From NCBI GenBank assembly GCA_021464415.1, contig CM038469.1, forward strand, positions 350,501 to 414,500: a DNA stretch of 64,000 bases, written 5' to 3'. A program made the translations under genes and the position numbers. Below the pieces are notes generated by a model. It had not been told where the DNA came from. It saw only the letters and a program-made list of their open reading frames with translations, and made no database searches. This DNA comes from Lonicera japonica. Its lineage: Eukaryota; Streptophyta; Magnoliopsida; Dipsacales; Caprifoliaceae. Below, one piece after another: positions 57,642-64,000 of this stretch; positions within the stretch are counted from its first letter, which is position 1; the number at the start of each line of letters is the position of its first letter.

Positions 57642-59154
57642 TGTCAGAAATCAACCCAAGAGGGGGGTGAATAGGGTTTACAAAACTAAATGCGTATTAA
57701 AACACTTTTTCAAAAATGTTCAAGCAATTTAACTAGCTAAACAACTATATCAAGTAAAATAAGTAATTCAACCAAGCAATCAATAAATATAGCAAGTAGA
57801 TAAAGAGTTAGAGTTAGAAAGATTAAACCAATTGAAGACCAAGGCGTTTTGTCCACACGGTTCGGTTTGTTAGACCATACGTCCGCGCTCGGTTAGTCCC
57901 CCAAGAATTTTCACTAAAACCATTTTTCTTCCGGGTGAAAAATAAACCACTACAAGTGTATCCTTCTCACACATTCTACAAGTATTGCTTTATCACAATA
58001 CTCTCACAAGATACTCTCTTTCCAACTTGTGAGATTTACCTCTCACAATCACTAAACAATAATTAACTTTCTTGTTATCCTATGAAATTTACCTCTCACA
58101 AATGAATACTAATTGTTTGGTGAATCACACCAATGAAAAACAACTCTCAAGTGTTTGATAGATACAATTTGAAGCTCACACTAGAGTTATCTTGATTGAT
58201 CAAATGGATAACTTAAAATTGAATGATTATGATCAATATTAAAGCTTGAATCTTTGAATATTGAAGATAGATGAAAAATGAGTTTCTATAAGTGTTCAAG
58301 CTAGCCAAAATGTGTCTTAGATAGTGTACATATAGTCCCAAAAGTGATATGGCCAATTTTTAGGTTTGGTAGAAGTTTGGCACAAAAAATGGTAAAAAGT
58401 TAGATTTCCAACGGCTATATTCTGGGCCATTAGTCAACTGAGCAAGGCTAATCAGTCGACTGAGTGGGACTTCGTCAACTAAGCACAAGCCATCAGTCGA
58501 CTAATAGATCCTGCTGTCCATCAGGCCATAAGGCCAAAAATCCCAATTTTTGGACTTTTGCATTTAAGCTCCAAAATCAATTTTGATGCTTTGGGGATGT
58601 TAAAATCAAGTATCTAAGACACCTATTTTCATGAGAGCTCAAGATATGCCCATTTGAATTTAATATGAATTTATTTGAAAATCGATTTTTGTAAGAATGA
58701 TGTTTTCAAATGAAATTCAATTCAAGCTTGTTTTTGATCAACCTAAGAATGATGTATAACATGTTTGAGCTATATAAATAATCAATTAAGAAACTTTACA
58801 TTATTCCTAAGCAATCACTCAATTACCTAATAGTCGAGTCTTTGAATGCTTCGATTTGTTTATTCAATTTGATCTTTACTTGCACCTCTTGCCATGAAGC
58901 TTTTGCATTTGATCATTGATCTTGATCTCCATGAATTGCATAGTGATGAGGTTGATCTTCCTTGTCTAGTCCAATGCATTGTTGAGTTGATCGGATAATA
59001 TTTTGATGATCATTGTCATGCTTCCTTTGAGCAATCATGTTATTCTTGATATTCCAAGTAAGAGAACTATAAACTTATATCAAGAGACAAGTTAAATTAC
59101 ACATGATTGATTTATTATTATTATCAAAATAAGATTAAGACCTTTAGGTTAACA
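57642..59154 (+). mobile_element. Long LTR, copy A (solo LTR-like)
   Basis: The block TGTCAGAAATCAACCC..CTTTAGGTTAACA is about 1.5 kb and homologous over its length to 60550-61905 (for example CCACACGGTTCGGTTTG/CCATGCGGTTTGGTTG, ACTACAAGTGTATCCTTCT, AGCTCCAAAATCAATTTTGA). There is no interior or partner LTR nearby and no clear TSD. The start has AAGAGGGGGGTGAATAGGG. The two copies are separated by TRIM sequence. Confidence 0.7.
58430..58506. repeat. Reiterated AGTCRACT motifs with palindrome TCAGTCGACTGA
   Basis: TAGTCAACTGAGC (58431), TCAGTCGACTGA (58452-58463, perfect palindrome), CGTCAACTAAGC (58473) and TCAGTCGACTAA (58493) are spaced about 20 bases apart. Copy B has shorter versions at 61262-61300. 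Confidence 0.8.
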
Positions 59155-59402
59155 TGTAGCTCATGAGTAATGTTCCATTAATAATGGCTATCTTAGAGAC
59201 ATTTAAAAGAGCATGCCTAAAGATGGCCAATGGTGACTGTTACTTATGAATTGTTATATGCTTTTGACATAAGAAATAGTTGAGCTCATTAAGAGTGTTT
59301 TTTATTTTAATTTCTTGTTAATTTATATAATGTATTATAAATAATGAATTGTAACATGAAAAGTCTTTGATAAGATGATTATTAGACCATTAAGTATGAT
59401 TC
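59155..59402 (+). other. Decayed copia 3' interior
   Basis: Short AT-rich stretch between the long LTR and the TRIM array. No readable motif. Confidence 0.4.
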
Positions 59403-60021
59403 TCGCTTAGTAAGATATTGTCCGCTTTAGCACAGAGCCACATGGTTTTGTTTTTGACGAGAGCCACCAAGAAACCCCCAAAAGACCTCTTGCAAATTAG
59501 GAACCAAGTGGGTACTTATGAACCAAGGATATACCCCTTATACTACTAATGTGAGATAGTTTGAGTCGTTACAATCTTCCCTCGTTAAATCCCTGACGTC
59601 CTCGTCAGGTCAGGGTCACACACAATCAATCTCAGTTCTAGCTAGCCGTATCAAGCGATTCCGGCTCGCTATCAGTCGCATAGACCCGACCCACAATATC
59701 CACACGATAGTAGTAGTTCTAGGTCCGCTCTAATACCAACTGTAACGACCTGGTCCCTAATTTAGTAAGATATTGTTCACTTCGACATAGAACTGCATGG
59801 TTTTATTTTTGACGGAAGTCACGAAGACACCCCCAAAAGGTCTCTTGCTAGTTAGGAACCAAGTGGGTACTTATGAACCAAGGATCTACCCATTATACTA
59901 CCGATGTGGGATATTTAGGTTGTTACAATATATCCTTGTTAAATCTCTGACGTCCTTGTTAAGTTGGGGTCACACACCTGACCCAAATATCAATACGTCA
60001 CGTGGTAGTAGTCTTGGGTCT

Positions 60022-60033
60022 GCTCTGATACCA
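60022..60033 (-). promoter_or_regulatory. TRIM primer binding site
   Basis: GCTCTGATACCA on the + strand is the exact reverse complement of TGGTATCAGAGC and lies two bases before an LTR start. Variants are at 59728 (CTCTAATACCA) and 62352 (CTCTGATACCA). Confidence 0.85.
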
Positions 60034-60035
60034 TC

Positions 60036-60178
60036 TGTAACAACCCGGGCCCCGACCCTAGCAAGATATTATCCGCTTTGGTACAAAGCTGCACACTTTT
60101 GTCTTTATAACTCCCGCCAAAAAAAAATCGTGCGGCTTTGTACCAAAGTGGACAATATCTTACTAAGCTAGGCACAAT
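60036..60178. repeat. Inverted pair of TRIM LTR pieces forming a hairpin
   Basis: AGCAAGATATTATCCGCTTTG and TACAAAGCTGCAC (60060-60094) are followed, after about 35 bases, by their near-complement GTGCGGCTTTGTACC and AAAGTGGACAATATC (60129-60165). The truncated LTR is thus joined to an inverted LTR piece. Confidence 0.8.
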
Positions 60179-60549
60179 TCTGTAACGACTCGATCCCGAG
60201 CTTAGCAAGATATTGTTGACTTTGGCACAGAGCCGTATGGTTTTGTTTTTGATGGGAGTCACAAAGACACCCCAAATGGCCTCTAACGAGTTAGGGACCA
60301 AGTGTGTACTTACGAACCAAGGATCTACCTATTATATTACCGATGTGGAATATTTTGGGTCATTACAATCCCCCCCCCCTTGAATCCTTGACGTCCTCGT
60401 CAGGCCGGGGTCACACAATCAATCATGGTTCTAATAAGCCGTATCCAGCGATTTTGGCTCGCCGTCAGCCACATATACCTAACCCAAAATATCCATATGC
60501 CACGTGGTAATAGTCCTTGATACTATCTATAAATGTACCCAAGAACTTG

Positions 60550-61905
60550 TGTAGGTCAGAAAATACCCTAGATGGCGATTTTAATAATTATTTAAAAATG
60601 ATTTAATGTCTATATCAAGAATTAAGCCAAATAAACAAGCAATTCCAATCACAAGCAAAAATAACAAAATAAATAAATAAAGAGCTAAGAGATAGAATGA
60701 ATAAACCGAATGAGCCCAAGTCGTTTTGTTCATGCGGTTTGGTTGATTAAACCTTACATCTGCGCTCAAGTAGTGCTCCCGAGAAATTTCACTAATTCTG
60801 ATTTTCTTCCGGTAAAAATCAAACCGCTACAAGTGTATTCTTCTCATACACTCTACAAATATTGTTCACTCACAATACTCACACAAGAAAAACCTCTTAC
60901 TAAGTTAAGAGATAAACCTCTCTTAATATTTGAAGAATACGTTTTGGTGACAAATATTAATGTACAATAACTCTCAAGTGTTTGAAGGATTACAAATATG
61001 GCTCACACTAGAGTTATCACGTTTTGATCACAATATATTGCTCAATAGATGAATGATTGATCAAAATGTGTCTTGAATCTTCGAATATTTGAAATAGATG
61101 AAGAATATAGTGTAAAAATGATTCAAGGTGATTTGAAAAATGTCTTGGATGAGTATATATATATATATTAGAACAATAAATGGACGTTTGAATAGAGTAG
61201 GTATGAGTTTGAGGCCAAAAATGGTAAAAAATAAGAAATCCAACAGCTAGATTCCAAAGCATCAGTCAACTAAGCAGAAGCTCATCAGTCGACCGAGCAA
61301 CACTGCCTATCAGACTAAAATCCTAAAATTTGGACTTTTGTATTTTAGCTCCAAAATCAATTCTAATACTTTGGGGACCTCAAAAATAGGTTCCTAAAAC
61401 ACCTAATTTTTGGAGAGATCAAAATATGATCATTTTAATTTAATATGAATTTCTTTCAAAACCGGTTTTTGCAAGAATGATATTTTGAAAGAATTTTGAT
61501 TCAAACTTGATTTTGATCAATCAACCAATGATATATGATATGTTTGAGCTATATATGATTATCAAACAAGAAACTTTACATATATTAAAGTACTCGCTCA
61601 ATTATGATATTAACTAGTCTTCGAGCGCTTTAAAAAGTTTCTTTGGTTCTTCACTTACTTTGAGCTTTTGATCCTCATTGATGTGCCATTGAAGATTTGC
61701 TATGATCATGTTGTTATAAGTGAATGAGACTAATATATTTTGGAATACATGTTGAGGGGCGAATTCACCATTGGTTATGTCGGTTTTCTCCACGTATGAT
61801 AATTGTTGGGATTGTGGCTATACTTGAAATATCAACTAAGTTAAATTACACAAGATTAATGTTATTGTTATTATCAAAACAAGATTAGTGACTTTTAGGT
61901 CAACA
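60550..61905 (+). mobile_element. Long LTR, copy B, inserted in the TRIM array
   Basis: Homologous to 57642-59154. It starts TGTAGGTCAGAAAA and ends TAGGTCAACA. ACTTG (60545-60549) and ACCTG (61906-61910) are a possible TSD with one change. TRIM sequence on the left breaks off inside an LTR start and resumes on the right, so this copy inserted into the array. Confidence 0.65.
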
Positions 61906-62550
61906 ACCTGGTTCCAAGATTAGCAAGATATTGTTCGCTTTGGCACAGAGCTGCACTGTTTTGCTTTTGGTGGGAGTCGCCAAGACACCCCCAAAAAGGC
62001 ATCTCACTAGTGGGAATCCCTTGGGACATTAAATCCTCCCCATATGGCACGGACGCCTTCGTCGGCACAACGTACTCTACACCTCCAAAAGGCCTCTTAC
62101 TAATTAGGAACCAAGTGGGTACTTATGAACTAAGGATTTACCCATTATACTACCAATGTGAGATATTTTGGGTCGTTACAATCTTCCCTCGTTAAATTCC
62201 TAACGTTATCATCAGGTCGAGGTCACACACAATCAATCTCAACTCTAGCTAGCCGCATCTAGTGATTTTGACTCGCAACCAGCGATTCGGCTCGCCACCA
62301 GTCGCACAGATCCGATCCACAATATCCCACGGTGGTAGTAGTTCTTGGTCCACTCTGATACCATCAGCAACGACTGGTCCCGAGCTTAGCAAGATATTGT
62401 CCGCTTTGGCACAGAGCCGCACTGTTTTATTTTTGACAAGAGTCACCAAGACATCCCCAAAAGGCCTCTTGCTAGTTAGGGACCAAGTATGTACTTATGA
62501 ACCAAGATTTATCCATATATAACCGATGTGGGATATTTTAGGCCAATACA

Positions 62551-62739
62551 CAATTGCTAGTGTTATAGTACATGGAAAGTAATATCTCATCTATTAATGT
62601 ACAACTGCCGTGACTTTCATTAATAATTTATCTAATATAGTGTTTATGATAACTATATTACAGAGTCGGCCAATCTCATATATTGTGCATATAATGATTA
62701 TTTATTTAAATCACTTATTATATGGGCCAAGTGCGAGAA
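62551..62739 (+). other. 3' end of the old copia interior with polypurine tract
   Basis: It ends ATGGGCCAAGTGCGAGA just before the LTR start, close to the usual copia tract CCAAGTGGGAGA. Confidence 0.6.
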
Positions 62740-63274
62740 TGTAATAATTAATTATTTAATTATTGTGTGCTCCACATAATTGACATATTTAATATTTGGT
62801 GGTTTATTAAAAGGACAAATAAGTAATAAGAATTGACCAAGTCTTGGACTCTACGATTGATTGAGATAATTACCTATCTAATTAATTGGTAATAAATCTT
62901 AGTTAAAGATAGGCAAGCATTAACCTACTTTGATGAGAAGTAGGAGTTATAGATGGATAAGGAATTGGGTAATGTCTTTGCCTATTATAATAATATATAA
63001 TACTTCATTAGTTACATATTCAAGAATTACGATACAACACAGAAGGGTATAGGCCAATTGAGATAAACTTGTACTTAATGTTTTAAGTTCTGCCTTAAAA
63101 AACAATCAATATATTCATCACTTTGGTGTGGCTATGGACGATGTTAGTGAATCTTTCCAATTAAATTATATACGTAGAATCATGTTAGTCAAAGATCCAT
63201 ATATTAATTTGTATAGATGCATGAATGTTATCCCTAGTTATATATGTTTGTGTTATGTGCAAAATCAATTTACA
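62740..63274 (+). repeat. 3' LTR of the old copia element
   Basis: A 535-base LTR from TGTAATAATTAATT to CAATTTACA, preceded by a polypurine tract. Its 3' 340 bases match 50077-50407 and its 5' 165 bases match 52724-52905. Confidence 0.75.
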
Positions 63275-64000
63275 GATGGTAGGTAGCTTGTTTGGGCTTG
63301 TTTCGTTTTGTTTTATGAGAAAAATAAATAATAAAAATCCCTCATCTCTACATCTATACATCAATTAGAAAGGGAGATCGGAATACTCTTATTTGAATTT
63401 TTTTTTTGGAATTCCAAATACCTTTCAAATTTCAATTTCAAATATTTCGGAAATTTAGAAAAAATTTCCAAAATGGATAGTTCGGAATTTTTGAAAATTT
63501 CCAATTTGTTAAGATTTTGACATAAATTCAACATTATTTAAAAAATAGCTGATGAATTGTGAATTTTTTTAGCGAACCATATTGCAATAATTCACCACCA
63601 TAAGCAATATAAACGACATGCTACTATCATTATTAAAAGTTTAATTATACAACAAAACACTAGATATGAGTTAGTATTTTTCCATGCATTATTATTAAAG
63701 ATTATGAGTTTAACTAATGTACTAAATCTCATATAAAAAAATAAGTTATATAATTGTCCTAAGTTGAAATTAAATTTTTTTATTAGAAAGTATTCAAAGT
63801 TAAAGCATTATTAAGATGGATCAAAAGGATGCTTAAAAGATATAAACACGAAACTACAACCATTATATGAATATATCATCACTAAATTTAAAAATAATAT
63901 AAATATTATACACCAAATAATATGTATGTTCAAAATTTCAAAAATTTGAATATATTTTATGATTCCATTTCAATTTTCTTTGGAAAAATCAAAAACTGAA
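63275..64000. other. No gene seen; AT-rich
   Basis: 63400-63510 is rich in GGAATTT/AAATTTCC phrases that can pair with each other. No frame, LTR end or TIR was recognised. Confidence 0.5.

Larger units (their letters stand above)
59403..62550 (-). mobile_element. TRIM array: six LTR copies, interrupted by long LTR copy B
   Basis: LTRs of about 190 bases begin TGTAACGACCTGGTCCC and end GGTCGTTACA. They lie at 59403-59573 (5' truncated), 59741-59937, 60036-60118 (truncated), 60181-60367, 61901-62180 (with a ~90-base internal insertion) and 62366-62550. Interiors of 100-190 bases lie between them, each ending GCTCTGATACCA or a variant, the reverse of the Met-tRNA primer site TGGTATCAGAGC. The sense strand is therefore minus. 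LTR-interior-LTR-interior repetition suggests unequal recombination. There is no coding capacity. Confidence 0.8.
52724..63274 (+). mobile_element. Very old Ty1/copia element with nested insertions
   Basis: A 5' LTR-like start at 52724 (TGTACGAATTAATTATTTAA) and a 3' LTR at 62740-63274 (TGTAATAATTAATTATTTAA) enclose + strand RT and RNase H relics (56690-57600). It is interrupted by a MITE (54128-54677), a long LTR (57642-59154) and a TRIM array (59403-62550). No TSD was found. The whole element is riddled with stops. The pairing of these two LTRs is an inference, because the first only matches for about 180 bases. Confidence 0.55.

Overview
This is plant nuclear DNA, from a flowering plant and probably a eudicot. 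The evidence is stacked LTR retrotransposons with plant-type primer sites (Met-tRNA and Arg-tRNA), a Cassandra-type element carrying 5S rRNA sequence, a Mutator-like element with a 9-bp duplication, a Tourist-like MITE and TRIM elements. I see no intact host gene. Almost the whole window can be assigned to mobile elements, and most boundaries are fixed by target-site duplications (TSDs) read directly from the sequence.

Layout. (1) 1-38528 is a decayed Ty3/gypsy chromovirus (Tekay/Del-like, + strand): left LTR to 1339, gag, protease, RT, integrase and chromodomain-like remnants, right LTR 35248-38528. It has been hit repeatedly: a solo LTR at 1742-3760 (TSD CATGC), a second solo LTR of the same broad family at 5260-33195 (TSD CCTGT/CCTAT), an LTR fragment at 36601-37408 and a complete Cassandra at 37503-38263. 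(2) The second solo LTR is split by a Tat/Ogre-type Ty3/gypsy element on the - strand (6980-31353, TSD CATAT) with long gag and pol reading frames, dual RNase H, two G-patch-like motifs and one in-frame stop in pol. (3) Inside that element's leader sits a second, non-autonomous member of the same family on the + strand (19129-28621, TSD ACAGC); it keeps LTRs, primer site and leader but has lost pol and most of gag, and is filled with tandem repeats. Nesting is therefore four levels deep. (4) 38529-41450 holds a 1.56-kb Mutator-like element (TSD TACAAAATA). (5) 41451-49776 is a complete but decayed Ty1/copia element on the - strand (TSD AGAAC). (6) 50077-51658 has a copia LTR fragment and a broken fragment resembling the 3' part of a plant SDE2-like gene. 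(7) 52724-63274 is a very old + strand Ty1/copia, interrupted by a MITE, a long LTR, a TRIM array and a second copy of that long LTR.

How the parts relate. The - strand Tat element is the only copy here with near-complete protein coding capacity. The nested non-autonomous copy shares every cis element that retrotransposition needs, so it was plausibly mobilised in trans by elements of that kind. The most unusual signals are not genes: a ~95-bp module shared by the LTRs of two unrelated superfamilies, differing palindromes in the leaders of related LTRs, two different tandem-repeat arrays at the same 3' UTR position in sister elements, and a host gene fragment bracketed by pieces of one LTR family.
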